A DNA stretch of 64,000 bases from Anaerolineae bacterium (GCA_022843745.1 JALHNB010000007.1:1-64000), one strand, 5' to 3'; counted from the stretch's first letter, positions 26,989-38,419 are shown. Made by a program: numbers and translations. The notes: generated by a model from the sequence alone, not told the origin.

Positions 26989-27861
26989 ATGAGCCATATT
27001 TTTGTTAGCTATTCTAGCACCAATCGCCCTCTCGCACTGCGCCTCGTTGAAAACCTGGAGCATTTTTTTAAAGTCTGGATTGACCGCGAAGGCTTGGACG
27101 GCGGGGCAGCCTGGGAGCAAGCCATCGACGAAGCGCTCAAAGACTGCGCGGTATTTGTAGTTCTCGTCTCGCCCCAATCGAATGACTCGCAGTGGGTGAG
27201 GCGTGAAACCATCCGCGCCGAACAGCTTAAAAAAGTTCGCATCCCGATTTTGCTTGAGGGCGAACTCCCGCTTCGCTTGCTGGACATCCAATTTGTTGAT
27301 TTTCGAGGTGATTATGATGGAGGCCTGCGCGATCTGATGGAAGTGCTGCAAGATCACATGAGTCCTGAGCAGAAGAATCAAAGCGAAATTGACCGCTTAA
27401 TCGGCTCAGGCATTCGCGCCTATCTGAACGGCGATATTTCCTCCGCGAACAGCCTGATTGGGCAGGCCGCGACGATGGGAAATGACATTGCCGATAAGCT
27501 GAATGAACTCTGGCAGCATTTGATAGGGGATCGCGAAGAGGATTTAGCCACCGACTTGATGGGCAGTATTAGCATTCTGGAGAAGGCAAAGGCCGCCGGG
27601 AAATTCGCCAATGGAAACACACGATACGAGTGGAGTGTTGAAGTTGAAGCGCCGGATGCCGTCCTCGATCAAATCGACCACGTGAAATATGAGCTTCACG
27701 AATCGTTTGCAGTTCCGGTGCAAATCCTGCGTGATCGCCTGACACACTTCCGCCTGAGTGCGAGTGGGTGGGGAACATTTGACATCCAGATCGAAGTCCA
27801 TTTTAAAGATGGAACTGTTGGCTCAACCGACCACGAATTAACGTTCGAATCGGCATTTTGA
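26989..27861 (+). CDS. TIR-domain protein with C-terminal pYEATS-like domain
   Basis: A 290-residue protein. The N-terminal TIR domain (1-130) begins MSHIFVSYSSTNR and has the WxxxE feature SPQSNDSQWVRRE, in which Glu73 is in the position of the catalytic acid of NAD-cleaving TIR domains. A helical linker (about 135-205) follows. The last 85 residues match the prokaryotic YEATS pattern: RYEWSVEVEAP, IDHVKYELHESF, FRLSASGWGTFDIQIEVHF, DHELTF. The start at 26989 is chosen because TIR domains begin there; an upstream ATG at 26950 would add 13 residues. pYEATS modules are known from predicted conflict systems, so an immune or stress-effector role is likely. Confidence 0.82.
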   Translation: MSHIFVSYSSTNRPLALRLVENLEHFFKVWIDREGLDGGAAWEQAIDEALKDCAVFVVLVSPQSNDSQWVRRETIRAEQLKKVRIPILLEGELPLRLLDIQFVDFRGDYDGGLRDLMEVLQDHMSPEQKNQSEIDRLIGSGIRAYLNGDISSANSLIGQAATMGNDIADKLNELWQHLIGDREEDLATDLMGSISILEKAKAAGKFANGNTRYEWSVEVEAPDAVLDQIDHVKYELHESFAVPVQILRDRLTHFRLSASGWGTFDIQIEVHFKDGTVGSTDHELTFESAF

Positions 27862-27875
27862 AACGTGATTCGACC

Positions 27876-27904
27876 TTACTCCTTGCCCCTTTTTGCGCTA
27901 TAAT
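27876..27904 (+). promoter_or_regulatory. Probable uvrB promoter
   Basis: TATAAT at 27899-27904 with a weak TTACTC element 17 bp upstream (27876-27881), about 45 bases before the uvrB start. No obvious LexA-type operator was recognised beside it. Confidence 0.5.
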
Positions 27905-27949
27905 GATCTGTCCACTCCGAACTGACGTTCTGTATCAATAGGAGATAAA

Positions 27950-29968
27950 ATGCCTCCATTTCAGCTTGTCTCCGAGTTCCAACCTACAGGCGACCAGCCC
28001 AAAGCAATCGGCGGCCTGGTCGAAGGCCTTAGCAAAAACCTCCGCCACCAGACACTATTGGGCGCGACGGGCACTGGGAAAACCTTTTCAATGGCGCAAG
28101 TCATCAATCAGGTGCAGCGCCCGGCTCTCGTGATGGCACATAACAAGACGCTTGCTGCGCAGTTGTACGCGGAATTCAAAGAACTTTTCCCGCGCAACGC
28201 CGTCGAATATTTCGTCAGCTACTATGATTACTATCAGCCAGAAGCCTACGTCCCGCGCAAAGATTTGTACATCGAAAAAGAAACCGAGATCAACGAGACG
28301 ATTGATCGTCTGCGGCTCTCGGCGACGGCTTCGCTGCACTACCGTCGTGATGTGATCGTCGTCGCTTCGGTGTCCTGCATTTACGGCGTGGGCGATCCGG
28401 CAGCATGGGGTAAAGCGGTGGTGGAGGTCAGGGTCGGCGATAGCATCCGCCGGGATGTCCTCCTGCGCAAACTGGTGCAGATTCAATACAGTCGCAACGA
28501 TATGGATTTGCGGCGTGGTACGTTTCGGGTGCGCGGCGATACGCTCGAAATTGTCCCGGCATATGCGGAAATGGCTTATCGCGTGACCATGTTCGGTGAC
28601 GATATCGAGCGCGTGGTCGAATTTGATCCTCTGACAGGCGAAATCCTCACCGAGCATGACCAGATGATTATCTATCCTGCGCGTCAGTTTGTCACCGATG
28701 ACGAAAAACTGAAACAGGCGCTCACGGACATTGAAAAGGAACTGGATGAGCAAATCCGTTTCTTCAAAGCGGAGGGCAAACTGCTCGAAGCACAGCGCAT
28801 CGAACAGCGCACACGCTACGACCTGGAAATGATTCGCGAAGTTGGGTTTACGTCCGGCATCGAAAATTATTCGCGCCATATGGATCAACGTCCGGCGGGC
28901 AGCTCACCATTCACCTTGATGGATTACTTCCCGAAAGATTATTTGCTCATCATTGACGAAAGCCACATGACCATCCCGCAGGTTCGTGGCATGTATAAAG
29001 GTGATCGCCAGCGTAAGGCAACATTGATTGATTATGGTTTCCGGCTGCCGAGCGCTTTTGATAATCGTCCACTCAAATTTGAGGAGTTTGAGGGTCGGAT
29101 GGGGCAGGTCATCTACACTTCGGCGACACCCGGCCCCTACGAGCGCGAAATCAGCCAGGCTGTTGTTCAACAGATTATCCGGCCTACGGGTATTCTCGAT
29201 CCGGTTATCAGTGTTCGTCCCATCGAAGGACAGATTGATGACCTGCTGCAAGAGATCGCATTGCGGGTTACAAAAGGCCAACGCGCTATTGTCACGACCC
29301 TTACACAGCGCATGGCTGAGGATTTGTCCGAATATTTCATCGAGTCGGGCATTCGCGCTCACTACCTCCATGCGGAGATCGAAACGCTTGAACGTGTCGA
29401 GATTCTTCGTGATCTGCGATTAGGTGTTTATGACGTACTGGTCGGTATCAACCTTCTGCGCGAAGGTATCGACCTGCCGGAAGTCTCGCTCGTCGCGATT
29501 CTGGATGCCGATAAAGAAGGTTTCCTGCGTTCAGAGCAAGCACTGATTCAGAATATTGGACGTGCGGCGCGGCATGTTGAAGGTGCGGTGATTTTGTATG
29601 CCAACCACATGACCGATTCGATGAAACGCGCGATTGGGGAGACGGATCGCCGCCGTAAAATCCAGGAAGCCTACAACACGGAACATGGCATCGTCCCGAC
29701 AACGATTGTCAAGCAGGTGCGCGACCTGACAGACCGTGTTCGCAAGATGGTCGAGGAAGATCAAAAAGCTGAAGTGGGCGATCAGATCACGCTCGCGGAC
29801 ATGCCCAGAGAAGATATGCTGCGCATGGTCAAGGAACTTGAGAAAGAAATGAAGGCCGCCGCACAGGGGCTTGAATTTGAGAAGGCCGCTGTTCTCCGTG
29901 ACCAGATCATGGAACTGCGTGGCGCATTGGCTGATCGTGAAGGCGAAGGTAGTCTGCTGCTGGGGTAG
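27950..29968 (+). CDS. uvrB: Excinuclease ABC subunit UvrB
   Basis: The 672-residue helicase-like damage-verification subunit of nucleotide excision repair. Walker A GATGTGKT is at 38-45, the DNA-clamping beta hairpin is in [12 protein letters not shown] (about 94-105), and helicase motifs include [10 protein letters not shown] and [11 protein letters not shown]-terminal UVR motif (about 630-660; [20 protein letters not shown]) binds UvrC. Length is normal. A clear ribosome site (AGGAG) precedes the ATG. It is transcribed alone and ended by the terminator at 29978. Confidence 0.97.
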   Translation: MPPFQLVSEFQPTGDQPKAIGGLVEGLSKNLRHQTLLGATGTGKTFSMAQVINQVQRPALVMAHNKTLAAQLYAEFKELFPRNAVEYFVSYYDYYQPEAYVPRKDLYIEKETEINETIDRLRLSATASLHYRRDVIVVASVSCIYGVGDPAAWGKAVVEVRVGDSIRRDVLLRKLVQIQYSRNDMDLRRGTFRVRGDTLEIVPAYAEMAYRVTMFGDDIERVVEFDPLTGEILTEHDQMIIYPARQFVTDDEKLKQALTDIEKELDEQIRFFKAEGKLLEAQRIEQRTRYDLEMIREVGFTSGIENYSRHMDQRPAGSSPFTLMDYFPKDYLLIIDESHMTIPQVRGMYKGDRQRKATLIDYGFRLPSAFDNRPLKFEEFEGRMGQVIYTSATPGPYEREISQAVVQQIIRPTGILDPVISVRPIEGQIDDLLQEIALRVTKGQRAIVTTLTQRMAEDLSEYFIESGIRAHYLHAEIETLERVEILRDLRLGVYDVLVGINLLREGIDLPEVSLVAILDADKEGFLRSEQALIQNIGRAARHVEGAVILYANHMTDSMKRAIGETDRRRKIQEAYNTEHGIVPTTIVKQVRDLTDRVRKMVEEDQKAEVGDQITLADMPREDMLRMVKELEKEMKAAAQGLEFEKAAVLRDQIMELRGALADREGEGSLLLG

Positions 29969-29977
29969 GTGTAAATG

Positions 29978-30016
29978 AAAAGGAGGAGCAAAGCAACGCC
30001 TTGTTCCTCCTTTTTA
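29978..30016. terminator. Bidirectional terminator between uvrB and the anti-sigma gene
   Basis: AAAAGGAGGA (29978-29987) pairs with TCCTCCTTTT (30005-30014), leaving a loop of 17 bases, with T-runs on both strands. It can end both the uvrB transcript and the convergent anti-sigma transcript. Confidence 0.75.
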
Positions 30017-30024
30017 TTGTTTTA

Positions 30025-31755
30025 CTACTGCGTTACTTCGAGGATGAACAACCGACCATCCTCTGTACCTACCGCAAGTTGATTCCCCGTTGGACTGAAT
30101 ACCGGGTTCACCAGCGGTAAATCATAGACGAAAATCGCTGTATAAAAAGTGTCGTCAGGGATCATATTCATCAGCCATAAGCTCTGAATTTTGTCGGATC
30201 GCATCGACGCTGCCAGCATCGTGCCATCATAATTGAAACTTAACCCCGTCACCATCCCTAGCGTACTCATCGAATTCTGATAACCGCCCCCAGTCGCATT
30301 AACGACGATCACTTCTTTGTCGCCACCTAATGCTAGTTGCTGACCATCTTTGCTGTACGCTGCCTGCCGAATGAAATTTGAAGGCCAATCAAAATTTCCA
30401 GTGGCCTCCGCTGTTTCAGAATTCAGCAGCAGAACCGATCCGTCATTGTTATAGGCTGCCAGTGTTTCACCATCGGGACTGAGAAGCGCGTAGTAGCCGT
30501 TCAAATCGGCGGAAGTCAGCGGTTCTGCGTTCAAAATACCTTCTCGCATATCCGTCAGGTTGATTTTCTGGTCGGAATTTTTCGAGATGAGATATTGACC
30601 GTCCGCGCTGAATTGCAGGTCATCCCACAGCGGCGATTGCCACATTTCTGCAAGTTGAATCCCCGCCTGAACATCCCATATCCGCAGGGTTTGCTCGGCA
30701 TTGAGAGTCGCCAATAATGCGCTATCGTCACTGAAGGCGATTTCCAGAACGCCAGGGCCGTTATCAGCGAATAGTCGTGCTGCGCCGGAAATATGGCCAG
30801 CATTCAACATCCATGTCCCTTGATACCCGGCGACTGCGATGGATTCTCCATCCGGCGACCAGGCAATTGCACGGCTGGCATCACCAGTGGGCAGTTGCAT
30901 CTCCTGTACCACCCGCGCGGGAAAAGAGATTATTGGCGTGATTTGCGAAGGCGTAATTGACATAATTGGAGGGACGATTGTCGGTGGGAGCATGGTTGCA
31001 TCAGCGCTCCAGGGAATGGGCGTTGCTGTGGAAGATTGCATATCAAATGGAACAATCGTTGGTACCGCTACAGGATCGGAGATGAGAGGTGCTTCGACGG
31101 TAGATGGCAGCGACGTTTGCGAGAAGGGAACAGGCGTTGGCGTGAAGGTTAGCGTAAAAGTGGGTAATGGGGTCGCGCTTTCTGCTGCAAACTGAGTTGC
31201 GTCCCCGACCATCGCTGTCGCCGTTAAATAGATTGGGTCTAACGCTGCCCGCGTTTCTGCTTCACTCACACTGGTTGGCGTAAAGGTCAAGGTCGCCGTC
31301 CCTGACTGGATTTGAACGCCAGAGAGGAATGAATCGCCATCAGGCCGCTGTCCATTTGCGAATAAAAGTGCGCTGGCGAAACCGATGACAGCCAGAAGCG
31401 CGGCAGCTAATGTGATTGAACGCGATGATTTGGGCTTTTCGTGAGGCTCAAAAGCCTGGATTTGTGCGATATTCATGATTTTTCTCTCCTGTGGATGAGT
31501 CGAATGAGAGCCGTTGAGAGAAGGTTTGGACTGAGCTTGCAGCCGTTGATAAAACGCGGGTGTCAACGCTGGCAGTTGATCGACGCGCGAGTTAGCCTCT
31601 GTTCGTACCACTTCAGCGAGTTCGCGCCATTCATCTAGTTCTGCGCGATGAATAGGATTCTCTGCCAGAAACCTCTCAAAATCCGCGCGATCTTCGGGAG
31701 ACAGTGTTCCAGTCAGATACAGGAGCAGCAGTTCTTCCCAGGCTTTACGATTCAT
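30025..31755 (-). CDS. Membrane anti-sigma factor with extracytoplasmic WD40 propeller
   Basis: A 576-residue single-pass protein. The cytoplasmic N-terminus (1-75; LLLLYLTGTLSPEDRADFERFLAENP) resembles the zinc-less anti-sigma helical domain. One membrane helix follows (about 116-135; ITLAAALLAVIGFASALLFA), then a Thr/Pro-rich stalk (about 150-275; TFTPTPVPF). The C-terminus is a WD40-like propeller (about 285-570; LRIWDVQAGIQLAEMW). The start overlaps the sigma gene stop by 11 bases, implying translational coupling. It should hold the sigma factor at the membrane; the propeller is a candidate sensor. Confidence 0.82.
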   Translation of the reverse strand: MNRKAWEELLLLYLTGTLSPEDRADFERFLAENPIHRAELDEWRELAEVVRTEANSRVDQLPALTPAFYQRLQAQSKPSLNGSHSTHPQERKIMNIAQIQAFEPHEKPKSSRSITLAAALLAVIGFASALLFANGQRPDGDSFLSGVQIQSGTATLTFTPTSVSEAETRAALDPIYLTATAMVGDATQFAAESATPLPTFTLTFTPTPVPFSQTSLPSTVEAPLISDPVAVPTIVPFDMQSSTATPIPWSADATMLPPTIVPPIMSITPSQITPIISFPARVVQEMQLPTGDASRAIAWSPDGESIAVAGYQGTWMLNAGHISGAARLFADNGPGVLEIAFSDDSALLATLNAEQTLRIWDVQAGIQLAEMWQSPLWDDLQFSADGQYLISKNSDQKINLTDMREGILNAEPLTSADLNGYYALLSPDGETLAAYNNDGSVLLLNSETAEATGNFDWPSNFIRQAAYSKDGQQLALGGDKEVIVVNATGGGYQNSMSTLGMVTGLSFNYDGTMLAASMRSDKIQSLWLMNMIPDDTFYTAIFVYDLPLVNPVFSPTGNQLAVGTEDGRLFILEVTQ

Positions 31756-32293
31756 GGTCGATCTCCTTTCGCTGCAAAAGTCGGCGCAGCGTTGTTTTCG
31801 CGCGGTTCAAACGGCTTTTGACTGTTCCCGGCGCGACACCTAAAATCTCGGCTGCTTCGATGCCCGATAGCTCATGGTAAAAGATAAGCTCCAGCGTTTC
31901 CTTCTGGTCGTTTGGTAATTGGCGCAGGGCGGCCTGCATCATTTCTTGTTCGGTATAACCTTCGACAATTTTGAATTGCCCCGTGTCGTCCACCGCTACG
32001 TCATCGGCTATTGGAATGGGTGTGAATTTGCGCTGCCTTAGCGCACTCAATGCTTGCAGTCGCGCAATCGCCAACAGCCAGGTGCGCACCTGACTGTCAC
32101 CACGAAATTGCTCTGCGCCGCGCCACGCTGCCAGCATTACGTCCTGCAATACCTCTTCAGCTAACGGACGATCATTCAAAAGACCGATGAGATATGACAG
32201 GATGCTGCGCCCATGCCGCGCATAAAGTTCATCAAGGGCGTGAACATCGCGATTTGCCATCGCTTTCACCAATTGCAGATCAGGATCAGTCAT
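31745..32293 (-). CDS. ECF-family RNA polymerase sigma factor
   Basis: A 182-residue sigma-70 family factor. Region 2 covers about 10-75 (LYARHGRSILSYLIGLLNDR; EEVLQDVMLAAWRGAEQF) and region 4 about 120-175 (LPNDQKETLELIFYHELSG; IAAGTVKSR-like helix as VAPGTVKSRLNRAKTTLRR). The start at 32293 is chosen because it has AAGGAG eight bases upstream and matches the family's N-terminus; a longer upstream reading would run into alkB on the other strand. It is cotranscribed with its anti-sigma partner. A GGAACC element at 32342-32347 might be an autoregulatory -35 site, but no matching -10 is evident. Confidence 0.9.
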   Translation of the reverse strand: MTDPDLQLVKAMANRDVHALDELYARHGRSILSYLIGLLNDRPLAEEVLQDVMLAAWRGAEQFRGDSQVRTWLLAIARLQALSALRQRKFTPIPIADDVAVDDTGQFKIVEGYTEQEMMQAALRQLPNDQKETLELIFYHELSGIEAAEILGVAPGTVKSRLNRAKTTLRRLLQRKEIDHES

Positions 32294-32419
32294 TGTTTCT
32301 CCTTGCCTCTCTATGTATTTAGTTGCAGGTAAGGTGAAAACGGTTCCATATTCATTTAACTTCCCAGTTGAATAAATTCCGTGATATAATAGGACTAATG
32401 TTCTATTTGTGAGATCAAC

Positions 32420-33004
32420 ATGATAGCGAATGATACAATACCCGGCCTGCAATATCAGCCTGATTATCTCGATGCGTTCCAACAAGAAGGGTTGCTGCAA
32501 AAAATTGACGCGCAAATCTGGTCTACGGAACTCAAGCGCCGCGTGCAGCATTATGGCTATAAATATGACTATCGAAAACGTAAAATTGATGACACGATGG
32601 CATTAGGCAGTTTACCGGACTGGTTGCTGAAACTCGCGGAAAAATTGCAAGTCGGAAATTTCATGTCCGCTGTCGCCGATCAGGTTATCATTAATGAGTA
32701 TCTGCCGGGTCAGGGGATCAGCCCGCATGTGGATTGTGAGCCATGTTTTGGGGATACGATTGCGTCGATCACCCTCGGCTCGTGCTGTGTGATTGATTTC
32801 CGAAGTAAGCGCGATGACCGCCACCTGCCCATTTTATTAGAACCTGGTGGTTTGCTTGTTTTTAAAGACGAAGCGCGTTATCACTGGACACATGGCATCG
32901 TTGCACGCCTCGAAGATACTTTTGAGGGGCGCAGTTTCAAGCGTGGTCGGCGCGTCTCCATAACTTTTCGTATAACCAGCAATCTCATAGGAGCAAGCCT
33001 ATGA
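32420..33004 (+). CDS. AlkB-like 2-oxoglutarate/iron dioxygenase
   Basis: A 194-residue dioxygenase related to AlkB, which oxidatively removes alkyl groups from DNA or RNA bases. The iron ligands are in the HxD motif of GISPHVDCEP (about 98-107) and the distal His in RYHWTHGI (about 153-160). The 2-oxoglutarate-binding arginines are in GRRVSITFR near the C-terminus. It resembles the eukaryotic ALKBH8/ALKBH4-like branch more than E. coli AlkB in its N-terminus. Neighbouring uvrB, polX and ligA fit a repair role, although RNA or protein substrates cannot be excluded. Confidence 0.88.
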   Translation: MIANDTIPGLQYQPDYLDAFQQEGLLQKIDAQIWSTELKRRVQHYGYKYDYRKRKIDDTMALGSLPDWLLKLAEKLQVGNFMSAVADQVIINEYLPGQGISPHVDCEPCFGDTIASITLGSCCVIDFRSKRDDRHLPILLEPGGLLVFKDEARYHWTHGIVARLEDTFEGRSFKRGRRVSITFRITSNLIGASL

Positions 33005-33051
33005 ATTACTGATAAAAATGTAGCTTGCGAAATTTCATGAAAGGTAGCGTA

Positions 33052-33756
33052 ATGGAACTTCCTGCGGGCCTATTGATTTTGGTGATTTCAGCGGTTGTCG
33101 TTTTTTTGATATATTCTCAACTTAAACGGTCTGAAGAAAGAAAAATGAACAACTCATCACCAAATAATTTAGCATTTTCTTCTAATAGTCGCCTTCGCCA
33201 ATCTACAGAGACACCGCAGCAGTATTATGAGCGCCTTGTTGGGAAATTCACGGATCGTATCAAACAAGAACCGAAAAATGTTACCGCTTATACAGATCGT
33301 GGTGGTGTATTCCTGCTCCTGGAGAAATACCCGGATGCGATTTCTGACTTCAACCGCGCGATTGAACTGAAGCCCGGTCACGCAGATGCCTATAACAACA
33401 GAGGGCTGGCGTACTTTGCTCAGGGAATGTATAGAGAAGCTTTAGCCGACTCTAACCGAGCTATCGAACTGAAAGAGAATGATGCTGGCTATCATCTCAA
33501 TCGCGGTCAGGCTCACCGGAAGCTTGAGAATTACGAGAACGCATTAGAGGATTTGAATCGTGCTTTAGAGCTTCAGGGTGATCTCTATAATGCGCTCAAG
33601 GAACGCGGCGTGACCTACTATAAGATGGGGGATAAATACAAAGCGCTATCCGACCTGCAACATTACCAGGATTTGACAGGCCCAATTCTTAAAGATAAAG
33701 AAGCATTTAGGATTTTGTTGGATTTAGAACGTGAACAACGTAACGGTCAAATGTGA
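33052..33756 (+). CDS. Membrane-anchored TPR protein
   Basis: A 234-residue protein with one N-terminal membrane helix (about 5-25; GLLILVISAVVVFLIYSQL). At least four tetratricopeptide repeats follow (about 70-205), shown by units such as VTAYTDRGGVFLLLEKYPDA, ADAYNNRGLAYFAQGMYREA and YNALKERGVTYYKMGDKYKA. The start ATG at 33052 has AAAGG upstream; a TTG nine codons earlier is less likely. TPR units provide protein-protein contacts, but the partner is unknown. It lies between alkB and polX on the same strand. Confidence 0.8.
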   Translation: MELPAGLLILVISAVVVFLIYSQLKRSEERKMNNSSPNNLAFSSNSRLRQSTETPQQYYERLVGKFTDRIKQEPKNVTAYTDRGGVFLLLEKYPDAISDFNRAIELKPGHADAYNNRGLAYFAQGMYREALADSNRAIELKENDAGYHLNRGQAHRKLENYENALEDLNRALELQGDLYNALKERGVTYYKMGDKYKALSDLQHYQDLTGPILKDKEAFRILLDLEREQRNGQM

Positions 33757-33787
33757 TTTGTTCCGTTTCACACTGGAGGAATGACGA

Positions 33788-35536
33788 GTGACGCTTACCA
33801 ACCGCGAAATTGCCGATACATTTGAAACTGTCGCCGATATGCTGCAAATCAAGGGCGAAATTATCCATCGTGTCTTGTCTTACCGCCGTGCTGGTGAGAG
33901 CATTCGCGAACTCCCGCGTGATCTGCACGTCATCGCCTCAGAAGGGAAATTGACCGAAATCCCCGGTATTGGTGATACGCTGGCAGCCAAAATCAAAGAA
34001 ATGCTGGAAACGGGCAAGCTGGAATTTTACGAACGTCTGACTCATGAAGTCCCGCCGGGGCTGGTCGCCATCATGCGTATCAATGGCGTAGGCCCCAAGA
34101 AAGCCAAACTTTTCTGGGAACAGTTGAATATCACGACGCTACAGGAATTGGAGGCGGCTGCGCGTGGTGGGAAGCTACGCGATCTGGCAGGGATGGGCGC
34201 GAAAAGCGAACTCAAAGTTATCGAAGGGATTGAGGCGCTTGCCCGCCAGACTGGACGTTTTTCGTTGGGAATCGCGCTCCCGGCGGCACAGGGCATCCTC
34301 GACCAACTGCTGACCGTCCCTGGCGCGATTGAAGGCGCAATCGCGGGCAGCATCCGGCGTGGTAAACCGACGATTGGCGATGTCGATTTGCTGGTCGCCA
34401 GCGATGACGCTACGCCCATCATGGATAAATTCGTCCACATGGAAAATGTCGCTCGTATCCTGGGACACGGCCCGACCAAAAGCTCGGTTGAATTGCTCAA
34501 CGGCTTGCAGGTCGATGTGCGTGTGCTGGAAAAAGCCCGTTGGGGGACGGCGCTCAATTATTTTACGGGTAGCCAGGCGCACAATATCCATATGCGCGAA
34601 TTGGCGCTGGAAAAGGGCTACAGCCTCAACGAACACGCTTTCAGCCCCGTTGACAAAGACAAGAATATTATTGAAGACGCACCGAAAATTTTGTGCGCCA
34701 CCGAAGAAGAAGTTTACGCGATGGTTGATCTGGCTTTTGTGCCGCCGGAATTGCGCGAGGATACAGGCGAAATCGAAGCGGCGAAAGCTGGAAAACTGCC
34801 GAACCTGATTACCATCGCTGATATGCAGGCTGATTTGCATATGCACACGACCTGGAGCGATGGCGTTCTGAGTGTGCGCGAGATGGCCGAAGCCGCTAAG
34901 CGTCGTGGTCGCAAATACATTGTCATCACCGATCATTCCCATAGCCTGGGGATCGCCAATGGCCTGTCGGTAGAGCGTCTGTTGGAGCAGCAAAAAGAAG
35001 TGCGCCTTGTCGATTCGATGATGAAGCCGGATTTCCGCGTCTTTCACGGCACCGAGATGGACATCAACGCCGATGGCGGTCTGGATTTTCCCGACGAAAT
35101 TCTCGCCCAGTTGGACTTTGTGATTGCGTCACTGCACGTTAGTTTGCGACAGGAACGCCCCCAGATTATGCAGCGGCTTCTCAGCGCGATCAGCAACCCG
35201 CATGTCGATATGATCGGTCATCCCCGCGCCCAATATATCCCGGATCGCGAACCTGTTGATGCTGATATGGACGCGGTTTTCGAGGCCGCCAAAAAACACG
35301 GCAAAGTGCTGGAAATCAATGCTAACCCGCGACGCCTCGACCTCGAAGCTCAGTATGTCCGTCGCGCGGTTGAACTCGATATTCCGCTGTCGATTAACAC
35401 CGATGCCCACGCTGAAGACCATATGGACTTGATGCCCTACGGCATCTTGACGGCGCGGCGCGGCTGGGCAGAAGCCAAAAATATCATCAACACCTGGCCT
35501 GTTGAGCGCTTTATCGAGTGGACAACCGGAAAGTAA
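33788..35536 (+). CDS. polX: DNA polymerase X family protein (PolX) with PHP domain
   Basis: A 582-residue repair polymerase. Helix-hairpin-helix regions (about 50-130; EIPGIGDTLAAKIKEM, INGVGPKKAKLFWEQL) are followed by the nucleotidyltransferase site GSIRRGKPTIGDVDLLVAS (near 186-204), which has the DxD metal motif, and VDVRVL. A C-terminal PHP phosphoesterase domain (about 345-575) begins ADLHMHTTWSDG. This is the usual bacterial PolX layout, combining gap-filling with 3' end processing. It starts with GTG at 33788 after a GGAGG site eight bases upstream. Confidence 0.95.
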   Translation: MTLTNREIADTFETVADMLQIKGEIIHRVLSYRRAGESIRELPRDLHVIASEGKLTEIPGIGDTLAAKIKEMLETGKLEFYERLTHEVPPGLVAIMRINGVGPKKAKLFWEQLNITTLQELEAAARGGKLRDLAGMGAKSELKVIEGIEALARQTGRFSLGIALPAAQGILDQLLTVPGAIEGAIAGSIRRGKPTIGDVDLLVASDDATPIMDKFVHMENVARILGHGPTKSSVELLNGLQVDVRVLEKARWGTALNYFTGSQAHNIHMRELALEKGYSLNEHAFSPVDKDKNIIEDAPKILCATEEEVYAMVDLAFVPPELREDTGEIEAAKAGKLPNLITIADMQADLHMHTTWSDGVLSVREMAEAAKRRGRKYIVITDHSHSLGIANGLSVERLLEQQKEVRLVDSMMKPDFRVFHGTEMDINADGGLDFPDEILAQLDFVIASLHVSLRQERPQIMQRLLSAISNPHVDMIGHPRAQYIPDREPVDADMDAVFEAAKKHGKVLEINANPRRLDLEAQYVRRAVELDIPLSINTDAHAEDHMDLMPYGILTARRGWAEAKNIINTWPVERFIEWTTGK

Positions 35537-35538
35537 AA

Positions 35539-36219
35539 ATGCCCAATCCGCCACCCAGACTGCCCGAACAGGATAACACGCAGCCTATCACACGCGAATC
35601 GGATACCCAAATTATTGAGCCGCCGGATTTTTATGTAACGCCGGGAAAGCGTAAGCCCAAACCGGATCGGCGGCAGAGCGTATTCTATTTGCCGTTGTGG
35701 TCGCTGGCGCTGATGCTGCTGGTCGTTTTCGGGATAGCAGGCGGTTTAATCATCCTGGTCATCGCGCTCGGTGGGCCGAAAAATGTGAGTGGGGGCGAGC
35801 CGGTGATTATTGTCCTCACCGCTGCGCCATTCGAGACACCTTCAGTCCCGCAGATGACTCAGATCGCACCGACGCTTTCGCCCATAACGAATGCCGCTAA
35901 CCCTGCCGCGACGGTTGCTTTGTCCGGGCCGACTCTCGCGCCGACGATGACCTACACACCGACCCAGGCCACAATCGCTGTCGGCAGTCAGGTGATTGTT
36001 GTCGGTGCAGGCGGTGTTAATGTGCGTGCTGCTCCCGGCAGAGAAAATGCTGTCAATTTTTCGGCTAATCGCAACGAGCGCTTTATGGTGATTGATGGCC
36101 CGCGCGAAGTAGGCGATTTGATGTGGTGGGAAATTCGTGATCCCCTGAATACCAGCCGCACTGGTTGGGCAGCCGAGGGGGATAATTCGCAAGACCTGTT
36201 AGAAGTCTATGTTCCATAG
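35539..36219 (+). CDS. Membrane-anchored SH3-like protein
   Basis: A 226-residue single-pass membrane protein. The cytoplasmic N-terminus is Pro/Lys-rich (1-55). One helix follows (about 62-83; SLALMLLVVFGIAGGLIILV). A Thr/Pro-rich extracellular linker (about 95-150) leads to an SH3b-like domain (about 155-220; GGVNVRAAPGRENAVNFSAN, WWEIRDPLNTSRTGWAAEG). The start at 35539 is the ATG just after polX; a GTG at 35518 inside polX is less likely. It likely binds cell-wall material or a protein ligand outside the cell. Confidence 0.78.
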   Translation: MPNPPPRLPEQDNTQPITRESDTQIIEPPDFYVTPGKRKPKPDRRQSVFYLPLWSLALMLLVVFGIAGGLIILVIALGGPKNVSGGEPVIIVLTAAPFETPSVPQMTQIAPTLSPITNAANPAATVALSGPTLAPTMTYTPTQATIAVGSQVIVVGAGGVNVRAAPGRENAVNFSANRNERFMVIDGPREVGDLMWWEIRDPLNTSRTGWAAEGDNSQDLLEVYVP

Positions 36220-38253
<2,034 letters not shown>

Positions 38254-38258
38254 GCTTC

Positions 38259-38337
38259 GACGCAAAGGCGCGAATAACCTGCATATATCTTAACCTTTTC
38301 TCTTTGCGTTCCTTTGCGTCCTTTGCGCCTTTGCGTC
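38259..38337. repeat. Inverted repeat of the ACGCAAAGGCGC type
   Basis: GACGCAAAGGCGC (38259-38271) faces its exact complement GCGCCTTTGCGTC (38325-38337), with further CTTTGCG/CCTTTGCG repeats between them. Partial copies of the same word occur between trpD and trpC (58316-58355). This is a dispersed, hairpin-forming element seen in intergenic spaces; here it fills the gap after ligA. Confidence 0.7.
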
Positions 38338-38419
38338 TAATCTTACTTGGGGATTGCGTCAAATCTTTCACTATCTTTCGGGTTGAATTTATGCTCCCCT
38401 GATGCTATCGTTCTGCCCC

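Noticed and set aside
28088-28888. 266-codon open frame opposite uvrB
   Set aside because: UvrB helicase motifs cover the same bases on the plus strand.
32294-32551. Upstream extension of the ECF sigma factor
   Set aside because: It would run into alkB on the other strand, and the start at 32293 has a clear AAGGAG site and the family N-terminus.
34175-35047. 290-codon open frame opposite polX
   Set aside because: The PolX nucleotidyltransferase and PHP motifs lie here on the plus strand; the minus frame has no family features.
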